64,000 nt of DNA from Acorus gramineus (GCA_030737835.1 CM060854.1:6706860-6770859), one strand, 5' to 3'; counted from the stretch's first letter, positions 21,583-35,600 are shown. Notes: generated by a model from the letters alone, not told the origin. Numbers and translations: made by a program.

Positions 21583-24500
21583 ATGGAGGACTCGTCGAGG
21601 TCCACCGGACGAACGGTCTGCGTGACGGGAGCGAGCGGGTTCATCGGATCATGGGTCGTCCGTCTCCTCCTCGATCGCGGCTACTCCGTCAATGCCTCCG
21701 TCCAAAACCTCCGTAAACATCCCAAACCCTTACCTCCTCCACTGTCCTTTTTTGCGAAAAACCCCCTCCTAATAAATTTCTTTTGTTTCTTTCCCCTCCC
21801 ACAATGCAGAGGACCCGAGAGAGACGGATCACCTGAAATCCATGGACGGCGCCGAGTCCTCCCGCCTCCGCCTCTTCCAGATCGACCTCCTCGACTACGA
21901 CTCCATCTCCCGCGCCGTCCGAGGCGTCGACGGCGTCATCCACGTCGCCTCCCCTTGCATCGTCGACCGCGTCTCGGATCCCGAGGTAAGCTTGTCAATT
22001 ATCCGAATAAAATCCGAGGTATGTGTAATTCAAATATTTGGAAGACGGATATGGATATTAGTGTATTTGACCTAAAAAAATATATATTATAAAATTATAT
22101 ATATTTGTATTATTTATTGTTCATAATTGTTATCTGTATGATTAATTACCATCATAATTAGGCCTGTCAACGGGTCGGGTCCGGATCCGATTACACGTGT
22201 AATATACCCGACCCGATTTGGACCCGACCCGGCGGACCCGAACAAACAAATGGGTCGGGTCCGGGTCCACCCCGCCCCGACCCGTTGGACCCGACTGTTT
22301 TTTTTAATATATGCTCATATATTATAAGACCATTAGTATTAGTTGATACATAATTTTATTTCTTACTTAACTTATTTTTATATCTACAAGTTCATAAATC
22401 ATAATCATAACAAGCCTATAAATCGGTTTGTTTTGGACAATTAACTTATTAGCTTTTGAATTTATATGATTAATTAGTTTGTTGCATGATTTATGTTTAT
22501 TATTTAGGTTAATATGTTAGTGTTTATTGTTTTGAATGTTGTTTAGGTTAATATTGTTTTGAATGTTGTTTAGGTTAGTTATGTTTATTATTTAGGTTAA
22601 TATGTTAGTGTTTATTGTTTTGAATGTTGTTTAGGTTAATATTGTTTTGAATGTTGTTTAGGTTAGTTATGTTTATTATTTAGGTTAATATGTTTTTTAT
22701 GTTAGTGATTATTGTTTTGGATGTTGTTTAATAATTCATTTATTTCTTTTGAATTGTATAAAATTATATTCAAACATAGTCTCATTAACAATAATGTTTT
22801 ATTACAAAAAATTCAAATAGAATGATAAGGCAAACAAATACATGAGCTCTTTTTTTTTTTTTTTTTTTTACCCAACCATCCGGGTCGGGTCGGACCCGGG
22901 TCCGACGGGTCCGGGTCCACATTTCCCCGGACCCGCCGGGTCCTGGGTTGGACCCGGACCCGTCGGGTCCTGTCACGGGTCGGGTCTGGGTCCACCCCGA
23001 CCCGACCCGGGCCCGGACCCGACCCGTTGACAGGCCTAATCATAATGTTTTGTATAACTATTGTATTTTTTATGCATGATATTTAGAAGAGCAAAAAAAA
23101 ATTTCAAATCTCGATTTTTATTCTTATATCTCCTTATTATATCACTTGAGATATTTGGAATCCGAATATGGATATTATACCTGAATTTGATATATACTGT
23201 AAAATTATATATGTTTGTATTATTTACTGTTCATAATTGTTATCCTATATGATTAATTACAATAGTAATGTTTTGTATAACTATTGTATTTTGTATGTAT
23301 GATATTTGGAAGAGTTAAAAAAGTTTTCAAATCTCCAATTTAATTCTTGTGTCTCTCTAATATCACTTGATTACCAAATTAACATATCAATTATCCAAAA
23401 AATTTGAATAAAAAAATTGATACCTAAATCTGAATTATTAGGGTAGGATATGATATTAACGTATCCGATCCGTTGATAAGCTTATCTGAAGGTATGTGCC
23501 CCTTCCCCTGATCGGATGGCCTTCGTTTCGTCTGCCTTTGATTGGCTATTTATTTTTTTTCATGTAGAGGGAGCTGTTGAGGCCTGCAGTGGAGGGTACA
23601 GTTAACGTGCTACGCGCGGCGAAGGAGGGCGGGGTGAGGAGGTTGGTGGTGACGTCATCCATCTCCGCCATCATCCCCAGCCCAGGGTGGCCGGCGGACG
23701 TCGTCAAGGGGGAGGAGTGCTGGACCGATGTTGACTTTTGCAAGGACAATGAGGTGATTCTGTCGCCCATTGATTATTGATGGGCCGTTTAGTTCGATTC
23801 ATATAGTTATTAGTACAATTCGATTCAATGCAAAAGATTTCATTTGATGTCTTATTTGTTTTAGTTTGATTTATCTATGGTTCAGTTCGATTCATGAATT
23901 GTTCAATTCAATACAAAATGTCTTCCTTTGGATCCTCTATCGATTGATTTGAAAATAAATTTTGAGTTTTTGGTTGCTTTTGATGTGAAATAGATATGGT
24001 ACCCGGCTTCTAAAACACTGGCAGAGAGAGCTGCGTGGGAGTTCGCGAAGGAGAACGGACTGGATGTTGTCGTGCTCAACCCTGGCACCGTCATGGGTCC
24101 GATCATTCCTCCCACCATCAATGCCAGCATGTCCTTGCTTGTTCGTCTCCTCCAAGGTACTCTTGGTTTTTTCCAGCTGCTCCTGCACAATGTGTTCTTG
24201 TTTGTATTTGTTGCATTGTCAATGGTTCCCATTAGAAGGTCATAGCTTGTAGATCTTCATTTTCAATAGTGATAAATAGGTTATTGAAACCACATTCATT
24301 TCACAAGTGCACTATTGGTAACTAAACAATGTTATCAGGGATGTATCTTATGTTCTAAGGTCCAATTGTAGTTGCTTCTGGGATCCTCTCTCTGTCAAGT
24401 GTTTGGCATAGAAGAATACTGAAAATCGTAATAGAATGCCTAAACTGTATGTTCTAGATAGCTAGCATGAATCTAGACATCTTAGAGCACAGTGCAGATG

Positions 24501-25824
24501 AGCAACTCCAGACTGCATGTTTTATTTCATGTACGTACATGGAATTCTTTTGTTCGATCTATCACGATTGGTTTTTCACATGATCATTGTGAATCTCCAA
24601 ATGTATGGGTATTCTAGAGATAATAAGCATTTTAACTTGCATATGTTTGACTTGTTCATTTTTCACTTCTACTGAAGTAACTTACATGAGTTTATACTGA
24701 TTGAAATCATTCATGACTTGTGCTAATGTCCTGTGAACTAAATATGCTATATTATAAAACAGAGAGGCCTTTTTATTGGGCTATAGGTAACCATGCATAT
24801 TTGTATATGCTCATGGATGTCACTTCACCAATTTGCTTATCGGGCAAACTTTTTTTAAACTGAGGTTTGACATCATATATGTACCTTAATAATCTGGAGG
24901 ACAAAACGTGATTCCTGCTATACATTCATACTTAACCAAGATGCTCATCATGAATCGAGTTTTGGTTAAGTCAGCAAGCACCTCCCACATTTGTGAAAGA
25001 GGTCAAGGGATCATATCCTGCTATCCTAGTGAGCACCATTCTTCAAAAAAAAAAAAAAAAGCTCATCATAGGTTCCAGATTCAACCATCAAAAAATTATG
25101 TGCATTCCATACATGGGTGCGCGAGAGAAATAATATGAAATAATATGTAATTGGCTGTACCTTGTTTCCCTTGTAAGATGATACATGCTTTTTAGTTCCC
25201 AAATGCTACCTGTTTTAGTCAAAAAGTTTATATCTGTTTGGATTGATTTAATTCCTCAGAGTCCCTCGGATTAAAATGCCTCTAGACTTTCCAGTTAAAG
25301 TTTTGGGAAAACTTTCACAAAATATGTTGCTAGCCATGTTTTTACTGAAGAAGTTAACACTCATCATCGTGTATGGAGTTCTAGTTTGCAAGAGTTTAAT
25401 TTGACATCTGTGGACAGGCTGCACTGACGAATACGAACACTTTTACATGGGGTCAGTTCACGTTAAAGACGTTGCACTGGCTCATATTCTACTGTATGAG
25501 AATCCATCTGCTTCAGGAAGGCATCTCTGCGTGGAATCCATAGCTCATTATAGTGACTTTGCAGCTAAAGTCGCAGAACTCTATCCTGAATACAAGATTC
25601 CAAGGTATGAAATTCAACTTCCTTAGCATTTCCATAAAATGAGAAGAACATAATCTGTCTTTTATGTTTTTTTGTATAGATTCCCGAAAGACACTCAACC
25701 TGGATTGTTGAGAGCACAGAATCCATCGAAGAAGCTGATTGATGTGGGTCTGAACTTTATTTCCATGGAGCAGATCATTAAGGATTCTGTAGAAAGTTTG
25801 AAGGAAAAAGGTTACATTTCCTGA
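21583..25824 (+). CDS. Cinnamoyl-CoA reductase-like extended SDR, copy C
   Basis: Third tandem copy. Exons: 21583-21712, 21810-21985, 23568-23753, 23994-24156, 25418-25604 and 25680-25824, giving 328 residues and intact. Catalytic and cofactor motifs are as in copies A and B. Differences from A: Asp74, Val83, Leu128, Ser140, Ala in ESIAHY and Arg in LLRAQ. Intron 2 is enlarged by an 880-bp hAT-type element that A and B lack. Its upstream DNA is the 3' flank of copy B plus ~110 bp of shared proximal promoter, so the TATA-bearing distal segment of copy A is absent. An in-frame ATG 16 codons upstream (21,535) is present only here; I keep the start shared with A and B. Confidence 0.92.
22159..23038. 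mobile_element. 880-bp hAT-type non-autonomous element in intron 2 of copy C
   Basis: Perfect terminal inverted repeats TAGGCCTGTCAACGGGTC / GACCCGTTGACAGGCCTA, with the exact 8-bp target duplication ATCATAAT (22,151-22,158 and 23,039-23,046). Copies A and B show the unduplicated site ACCATCATAATG. Subterminal regions are dense in GGGTCGGGTCCGG-type motifs, as in other hAT elements. The interior has an 88-bp tandem array and no transposase. Confidence 0.93.
22495..22735. repeat. 88-bp tandem repeat inside the hAT element
   Basis: Units beginning GTTTATTATTTAGG start at 22,495, 22,583 and 22,671. The third unit is incomplete and slightly diverged. T/G-rich on the + strand and without coding capacity. 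Confidence 0.8.
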
Positions 25825-27000
25825 ACTTTGCAGTCACCACATCTATTCCACTGCAATGCCATGTTTGCCACCGCAGTCCTTTATGTAAGCTTTCCCCATT
25901 GTACTCAAATCTACTCTATGTGCTATTAATGACGTACTTCTCGCAGAGACAAGGTTTACATCTTTGGTTAGTAAAGCCTGTTTTGATATCAGCAGCCAGT
26001 CTCCTTTGATGGGTGTAGAGATTTAAGCATGTGTAAATTTATGAGAGAAGCAGAAAAAATTTATTATAAGTTTGATGAAGGATCTTATATTTGAGGCTCA
26101 CTACTACACTAGTTATGGATGCTTAACCCCAAATTGATAGTACCATACATCCTAGGGAGGCTCAGATTGCCACAAACAAAAAAAAAGAGGCAGTTTGTTT
26201 TGACAGTATAAAGTCTGATACCTATTGAATAAACCTGAGCTGTAATGTCTGACAATACAGCATGGAACATGCTTCAATGAGATCAACATAGCTGAGAACA
26301 CTCAACTGTCTATCGAAAGGTGATATCTTCGCCTAATAATAAAACATGAGATTGTGCCAAATCAAAGATAAACACAATGTCCATCTGAAGGAGCATGAAT
26401 CCACTAATCTGAAATTTGTTACATGGGAACTTAAATTTGTCCTTTGAAACACAAAAGAAAACAATACATGAAGCCGGAGATGTGAAAAGAAAATGAAGTC
26501 ATATCTCAGCCAAAAAATGGGGTAACATAAAGGTTCTACTATATTACTATACATTATTTGTAAGAGCAATACATGCTTCTACTCCACATTAATAAAGATG
26601 AACACGAAAACTGGATCAGCCATCGCGGCTGATCAAAGACAACAAATATCCACATTCAGGTGTGCCTGTCCATGAACTTTTCAATTAGGACCGAGAATGC
26701 TGCAAATCCTGCACAGCCCGTGCATGCAGCCTGTGGACCACCTAAACATAGAAGAGGTTCGATACTTTTGGTCAATAATCAAAATTACGAGGACATAGGT
26801 CCCAAAGACGTAGCTTGAACTAGAGTAACAAAGTTTGTGTAAGGAAGATATTCGACAAATGTTCAGTTCGGTACGGTACATGTACGTTCGTAAATCATAC
26901 GAACAAATTATAGTAAAAGTCCAGAGATAATAACAATTAGGATTAACTTTTCAATTCCTACACATGCATATACAGATCATTTCCAATAATACTAAATCTT
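25825..27000. repeat. 3' flank of copy C, right edge of the tandem cluster
   Basis: Matches the flanks of A and B. It is the only one that runs on without a break, into sequence beyond AATACTAAATC, so it is probably the ancestral right flank. Confidence 0.65.
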
Positions 27001-29679
27001 GAATAATGTCCTACAATACATTGGCTTGGCAAATAAATCATGTAAAATGAATATCTGTATCAATGTGAATCATATGACAAAATTTCACAAACATTTCAAG
27101 GTCAACTTTCGCTGAAAATGATGAATGGATAGCTTCACAATTATAAATAGTTAATCAAATAAAAGTTAAGAATGTGGGGACAATGTACTAGCCTTTCTCC
27201 ATGAATATTGGATCAATTTTATATTATTCAAGTCAACTATACATTACATGAATAATGATGGATTAGTGGGTGGTGACAAAAATGGTTCCTATTCATTTGT
27301 GCCCAACAAGACATCAAAGAACATATGCAGGAAAAATAAATAACCGGAGGCCGTATAATAAACATGCATGTTTTATGCCTAGCATCCACTTCATACAGAA
27401 AGGCTTTCCATTTCAGAGCCATGAAACTAACATTTTATGGGAATGATAAAGAAAAAAACTATGCTTTTGAAATGCTTACACTTGTTTGGGAAGTAATATT
27501 ATGCACTCGTGTGAATAAGAAGAGGATGGTAAAAGTAGTTATACATTATGTGAGGAATTTATGTAACATTTATCAATGATCATGATTACTTCAGAAAGCA
27601 GTATCAGTAACAACATAAAAGGAACATTTAGGTTAGGTGATGAGTAGGTAATAATCAACATCCCTCGTATTAATAACCGATTCGAGTCTGATCATCTGTA
27701 TTTTTCCCAGGGAAGGCAAAATGGCTCATTGATGACAACTCGGGTGACCTTCCCTTTGGTCACTGGAGGTGGTGACAAGTAATGTAATCAAGTGCTTGTT
27801 ATGACTCGATATATCATCGGTGATATTAGCTCTTTCAACCTCTCACTGTGACTACAATATATTGCTGCTTCACTTTTTCCTTTTGCAAAGAGCAAAGTTT
27901 TGTCATTGTGTGCATCTTTATCCAGAGGACTAGATTAGGTCAATTCAATCAGTATCGAATTGAACGTCGTGAAAATTGAACTGCACAATTAATTGTTGAG
28001 TATATATTTCACTCTCTTATTGAATCCAATCAACTATTAGAGGAAATATGAATTTTAAGTATCATCAGTATCCAATAGGAGAGTGAAATATATACCCAAT
28101 AATTAGTTGTACAGTTCGATTTATATGTGATGTAGTTCAATTTCCATGTCATCCAGTTCAGTACTAACCGAACTGATCGGATCTAGTTCTGACTGGATCC
28201 GATCTTCATTTTCAGTGAGTGCGGCCACCAAAAACAGTGAAAACTACTAAGTTTGCTTTTGATTTCACAATTGGATAGCTTTTGCGTTCGCAGAAAATTG
28301 AATTTATGATAGTGCAATTAAACAGTTTTATAATCACAGCTTACATATTTCAAACAAATAGTGTCAAGCTGTGATTGAAGAAAATTGCAGAGAATGAGCT
28401 TCCTGTAAAATCAATTTTAAAACCTAGATTCCTATAAAATCAGTTTTGCAATCGAGCACAACCCTTAGTACATTGAGCACAATCATATGTTAATTGTGTA
28501 TCTCGGATTAAAAACAATATAATCAAATGTGTGATTTTTTAAAATATTAAAAATATATATATATATTTTTATATTATATATATATATTTTTATTACATTT
28601 TTTTTAATTACGAAGCATACATTTTGAGAAAGAAAACAAAAGGCGTGTAGATGCTCACACAGACCCCAACATTTTTTCCTAACATCAGACCATGAAATAT
28701 TCGGAAAAATAGATTAAAAAATTAATACCTCGACTTCAAAAACTATTTGAATTTGATGTATAATCTAAGATTATATGCCTCACATAATAATTAAATTTGT
28801 ATAACAAATAATCATCCTTAAATTTTAAATAACCCACGTGTTCTTTCTAAAATCTCGCAAAGATAGGACAAAAAAATCCCTAGGTTCTCGAAATTTTCAC
28901 TTTTTAAGCATACATCAAAACAACTGCACATTAGCTGATATATTTCTTAAAGTCCTTCCATCCAACCTCATCTACATGTGTAGGTCAACTAAAATATACA
29001 TGTGACAGCTAACAGTGTACAACAATTAATAGAACATAGGATGTATCATAATGTATATTATTAACATAACAATATAAGAGAAATGGATAACAGAGTATCA
29101 AATAAAAATATTGACAAAGTACATAACAATGTTATGTACAAAAAATATTTCAAGGGAAAAGCAATAGAAAAAGTGGTAGGACCAAAAAAAGATGCGTCCA
29201 TTGGGATGTTTTGATATTAGAGTCCGGTAAAAGTTCATGTCATGCAAGTATACCTTTTCTCAAATCAGAGAGGAAGAAGAAATACCTTCTCTCAAAACTT
29301 GAAATATTAGTTTGATTGTGAAGCAGTTACATTAAAAGAATGTGGCTCATAGCATTTACAACAAACATAACACCATACAAAATGATGGGTTAGAACAGCA
29401 TCCCGTCAAAAATGAAATTCGCTTCTTCTAAACAGCATTGGAAAAGCCACAACTTATCCATGCCAAAAGTTACATCGATGGCCTTCGCCTTCCTAATTTG
29501 CTGTCTTAGAAGACACTCATTCTGATGCTTCTCCAATGATGTCTGGACCTGAATCACAAGCATTTGAGAAATACAGCAACAACATAATGCAGAAACTCTA
29601 ATGCTGTGAGCTGCATGTGTAAGAGAGTGTTTTTTTTTTTCCTGTTCTTTTGGTTCTTTTGAAGAGATACAAAAGCACA
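27001..29679. other. Intergenic; no gene seen
   Basis: AT-rich DNA including a long (AT)n-like tract near 28,550-28,590. Apart from the inverted repeat at 27,927-28,190, I see no gene or RNA structure. The part next to 29,680 is probably the 3' region of the phosphatase gene. Confidence 0.4.
27927..28190. repeat. Imperfect foldback (MITE-like) inverted repeat
   Basis: Left arm (GACTAGATTAGGTCAATTC through the ATATATTTCACTCTC run) is mirrored by the right arm (GAGAGTGAAATATATA through GATCGGATCTAGTTC). Arms are about 100 bp with mismatches, around a ~50-bp loop. No clear target duplication was found. Confidence 0.6.
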
Positions 29680-32600
29680 TCATAGATCAACTTTGTGACT
29701 GGGTGAGTGTGTTTCAGACTTCCCTGTAAGCAGCCAACGGAAGAACTTCATCAACTTACTGGAATTGAAAGAAGGCTGTGATGGGCGTTCCGGCTGAGGT
29801 GTCTTTGCATCCAATGGGAAATTGCAAACTGAATTGAAATCATGCTTCATGTGGGGATTAACAACCCGTTCCTGCATACAATCACAGTCTGTGATCAGAA
29901 CCTCTACTTTTTGTTTCCATCCAATATAGATAGCGCCCATCTGTACCATCCAATTAATAGGGTGCTTTTCGGAATTCCAGTGTTTGTTTGAGATAACTGA
30001 TAATACATTACATATTGAGTGGTGGCATAGACCACTAATGGTTAGCATGGATGATCAAAATAGGGTAGAACCAAATGCTTGCTTAAATAAGATGGATACT
30101 ACCACTACATAAATATCCACATAAAAGAGGAGGAAAGAAACGACACCTTGAATACATCATATGGGCAGAAATCAGTATTACCACAGCCCTGGTATAAACA
30201 ATGAATAGAAGCAACATCAGGTGAAGAACAGCACATAAAGGAGTAAATGCAAGAAAAAACAAATCAACATAGAATTTCAAGTTATTCGGTTAACACTATG
30301 TTCCTGATCACACAATCTCTCAAATGGAATTTCTTTATCACCATATAGGTTAAAAATGAGGCAGCTTCACAAATAAATTAACATGCCTACTCTTTTCAAT
30401 TGAAGATGACATATAACCCAGTGTCGAATCATAAGTTATTATATAAAACGCACCATGGATTTTTTGGAAGACAATCTATTCAAAGACACGAAAACATTAA
30501 CGGATTGCACTGACTAATATTGAATCAAGAAAAAAAAAATAATTACAGCCGTGGTCTAGATTCTACATCTTTGATCATTTATTTAATGATCCAGCCAATT
30601 GTCAACTAATTATCAGTTTATAGCTAAAAACTTGAGAAAGCTTTCAAATTTTGATATAAAACAAAAACGATACCCACATTTACAAATAATTTCATACAAA
30701 AGATCAACCAGACACAGCACATTACCGGCAAAGGAATTGGATTCTCATTGTGGAGGACTTGCACATAATACTTATTTTGATAGTTTCCTGTTGAATTGTG
30801 AGGACAATTGTACAAAACAAGCATGTTGTTCCCAGCAAAAGGTGCTACTATGCTGCCCCTCCAACTCCTTTCTGAAGGGGGTTTTGGAGGTAATTCCAAT
30901 GGTTCCTCTCTTTGTATCTGCTCAAATCCTGAAACATTAAGCCAATCATCAGGATTAGCACATAAATGGACTAGAGTTTTTCTTGGAAAAAATTCTACTC
31001 ACCCTGAAATTATTTTTAAACAAAAGTATTGCAAGCTGCATATAAACTAGTGTGTCACAGACACCCCACACCCGGGGTTTGAAACCCATGCCCAATTGTC
31101 TAAATGTCTGACACTGACTTGCTTCTGTATACATTTTAACACATAAAGAGGCATGCACGAGAAGATACTTACCAGATCCATGAAGAAAAAGTCCAAGGAG
31201 ACAACTGAATGGTACAACAGTCTCAGCGTGAGCAAAACGAAGTCTCGCCTTCTCGAATGTGCCGGAAATATGGTTTTCTAAAAATAACAAAATGAAAGAG
31301 TCATATTCAAGGACAGATTATATTAATCAAGAAAGGAAACTTACTGCTCGGTGGAAGCTAAGCATATGAATTGAGAAAAGACGATGCATTCTGCATCAAA
31401 TATAAAAACCCACCAGATTTGCATGACCATACTGAGTGAACACAGGAAAACACAAATAATAGCATGTAAACATGATATCATATTCATACACACAAAAAAT
31501 GAAAATGCCATCGATGATCCTACCACCTGTACAAATTTTATCAGAACATGCAACATAGACGCCTCTGCATCAATGTGGTACATAATTATAATTATATATA
31601 AAGACTATAAGGCTAATTCAGCTCACTTAACAAACAGAACTAGTGAAATGTTCCTCTACAGAAAAAATAAATTTTTTTTTTATCATCATACATAAAAAAG
31701 TTTAATTCAGTAATTTAAACCACCCTTTATACTACTGTCCAAGTAAAGAAACATTTTCAACACTAGAGCAATATGAAACAACATGTGATATGATGACATA
31801 AACATCAGTTGAAGTGTAATAGAACGTGAGGGCTTGAGGAAAAAAATTATTTGCCTCAATCAACAAATTGAGACACAAAAAAAAAAAAAAAAGTTAATTA
31901 AATAATTATAATTTCCATGAATTTGATTTATTGTACACTAGAGTTATACATCACAGCTGAAGAAGGCTGTTAAAAACAAACAAAATTCGAGTCATGGATT
32001 TTATGCATACAAGGACAAAAAGATAGATGCAACCATGCAGGAATAAACTAATACATTTGGACATATTTAGAATTTTAAATATGGAGAAAAAGGAAACAAA
32101 TCATAATGGTAAACACATGAACATAACAGCATGATCTGCAGTTTTGTATGTGAGGTATCCCTTTCGGCTTTAAGCTGCAATTTTTATATATTAGAAACCT
32201 ATATCAACGTAAAAGAACTACTAAAACATTTGCATGGTACATGATGATAAGAAAATTGATAAGTATCAGTACAGTACAGCGTTTCAACTTTCTGTGACAC
32301 ATTAAGCATAAAAAGAAACCAAGCATCACAGAAATTAAAAATGGTGTAAAAAAATATTTCTGCAGGGCTGAAGCATAAGGTTCATCCTTAAAATATTTGG
32401 ATTATCCAATGTAGTTCTCTTTTATGATGCCTCGCAGATTCGAATTTCAGAAAAGAAAAAAAAACAGTATTTTTAAAGGAATATCATAAGATTTACAAGA
32501 GTCCGATCTCCGAAGTAACCTTAAGGCCATCACATTATGCAACAAAATTTAAGAAAGGTTGTCCATTGGATTTAATTACCTTCATTGGCAATAATAGCTT

Positions 32601-35600
32601 GCTCTATTGATTGAACAACATCCTGGAGGAGCGGTACTCCCATACGATAATTTACTGCTTTGCCATAGCCCTTTAATATAAATCCTTCCAAATCATCAGT
32701 CCACTCCAGTAAAGAAACCTGACATTTTTCTCTTTGATTAGAACCACCAACAAAAGCAAAAGCAAAAAAAAAAAAAAGGTACACCATCATCTTTTGCTAA
32801 CTCTTCCCATGACAGTACATAACATTTTTTAACTTGTTTTTCTGCTTGCTCTGTAGCAGTTATTACCATTTGAACCAAAGAAATACCATATCAACAGTTT
32901 CAATAAACACCTAATGGAAGACCTCAATTTCAAAATTGATTGACTTACCATTGAGAAAAACATGTACCACACCTATTTAATATAGCAAGATATGAAATTA
33001 CATTTGACAAGATCTTGACGACCAAAAGTAATCAATTCATAACGTGAGGGTCAAGGACATTCAATCTTAGTCTTCAGAAAGACTAAAATTTCATATTGGA
33101 GCCCCACATATTTGAGCATTAATCGGGCTTAATGAATCATTATTACTCTACTTGTGTTCTATGAGTAAGGCAAATGATAACGAGTGAATTGACTGTTTTT
33201 GGTCATGATATGACAGCATGTGAAGTAGATATATGAGAATAAACAGATAAGAAAATAGTTTCTCCAAATTACAACAAGTCTAGTTTCCGAGAAATATTTT
33301 ATCAACCACAGGACTTTTGGATGCATGATCACAGCTACTTCCAGAAGGAACTACTACTAAGTCAGAGGAAGAGAGGAGATGGAGTGGAGGAGGGGAATAA
33401 GTCCAAACACATAGGAAGAACTTGAGCAATGAAAGCAGAAAGAAAGATATCACATATTAACTAAAAAATTGTCCTTAAATGCACACCTCATAAGGGCTGA
33501 AAAGGCCACAGGCTTGATTTGTAACATCAAGTAATGAAGCTTCCTGCCATATAAGAAAGCACATGACTTGTTCAAATGTAAAACAACAAAAATTTACAAG
33601 CCTTCAAAGAGTAATTGAAGTCAGGAAAGGAACACGTGAAGAACGAGGCGATATATGTTTAAACTTAGTTATCATATATGTATACCAACATACTTGCTTG
33701 CATAAAAACCAGAGTGAAGCAATGTCTTGTCTTGTAAAGTTCAGCTTAAAGCGTGCGGCCAGTGCTGATGTAACTTCATCCAGAACAGGTTCTTTAAGCT
33801 TATCAACAGCAGGCTCTTGACCCTTCCTAAATTCCTGCATCATGAGTTTACCACTTAACACATTACATAAGAGACCAAAAACTTAAAGGACAATGGGCAT
33901 CTGCAAGTCAAAGAACAGAAGCAATGAAGCATACTTTAAGCATACTTTTCTACATGCCTCACTTCAAAACATTATTTCAATAATTATAATATTCTAAATG
34001 GAGCATATCTTCGCAACACTATCAAATTTGTAACAGTGCTTTATCCGAGAGGTCTCTAGATACGCCGCCTATTAACCCAAAAGTTGAAATGTTGAAGGAC
34101 ATAATGAATTTGAACATCTCATTTTAAATTCTTCATAGGCTCATGTGCTGCAGAGGGTAATGGCTATTATTCCAACATACATTCAGATGTTCACTTTTTA
34201 TTTTTCAGTTTCATTTCATCTATTTGGCCATGCACTCAATTTTTTAGTTCTCATTAACTAATATATTGTGGTAGATCACCTATCCATTTCATTTCCACAC
34301 ACACACAAAATAAATAAATAAATAATGTGAAACTGTATGTATCGGCATATACTCATACATGAGTGATGGTTTAAACTGGCAAAACTATACTAAGATAATC
34401 CCATTCAATTCATTCTGAGTTTACACGTACTATCATACATGCATTGTAATTTCTACTGTTGAAAGATGAACCATGCCAAGAAACTAGCGAAATATCAAAT
34501 AGAAATAATTTTTGTTCGGTAAATGGAAATTACCAGCTCTGCATTGCAAATAACTATAAATTGTTGAATTCTGTAAACATTCACTATGTGAAAATAACAG
34601 CATAATCAATCAAGTCCAAGAATGGAAGATCTACTAGAGTAAAGTAAATATAGCTTCCATGCTACATAAGCTAATTGATTCAATTATGCAACATATAGTT
34701 ACACAAAATAAATGAACATTGGTGGAGAAGTTCAACTCATAAAACAAATAAAATATAATTATAGAACTAAAAAATCACCATCAAGGAAGCAATAAAAGCA
34801 ATCATGGTGTATTTAATATTTGATCTTACAAGGAAAAAATCCAATAAAAAAGTAAGGTCATTCAACAAATAAAATCAAAGGCAATCGCAGAGTGGAAGAT
34901 ATGGCATGAGTAATAAGATACAACCATGAATAGAGTACCAGCTACCAACAACATTTGTTTTTGAAACAGTAGATAACAGAGGGGAAGGGAGGAAAACATG
35001 ACCAATGTAAGAGAAAGAGAGACCGGACTTTAGTAAAAAAATATAGTATACCTGGTATGGTAGACATGGTATACTACATGAACATTTCCGTAAAAATGTT
35101 TTTCAATCATGTATCATAAGAAAGTAAAAAAAAAATTAATAGGTGAGTTTTATATTATGGTATTATATGACCATATATATAAAGATAGCTATTAAAGCAA
35201 GCCTCACCCAATTTGCCAACTTGTAGGTAATTGGATGAGGTTTGTTTTAATAGTCATCTGTATATCGTTATATAATATTATAATACAAAACTCACCTGTT
35301 AATTTTCTGTGACTTTTTTATGAAAAATGTTTTTCAATCATGTAAATCACAAGAAAGTCACAGAAAATTAACAGGTGAGTTTTGTATTATAATATTATAT
35401 AACAATAGATATAGAGATGGCTATTAAAGCAAGACTCACCCAATTACCTACCAGTGGACAAATTGTTATGATCTAGATAAATGAATGTGCAGAGATTGCA
35501 AAGTGGCATAATATTGAAATCTGCGATTATATGCTACTCCAAAGGAAAGATAGGGCCTGCCCCCCTTTCTCTTCCTTTCTCTCCTATTTTTGTTCTTCTT

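Noticed and set aside
22813-23043. Pro/Gly/Arg-rich frames in the hAT element
   Set aside because: Translation of GGGTCGGGTCC-type subterminal repeats, not a protein gene.
27700-27800. Possible snoRNA with TGATGAC motif
   Set aside because: A single C-box-like TGATGA with no matching D box or terminal stem; too weak to report.
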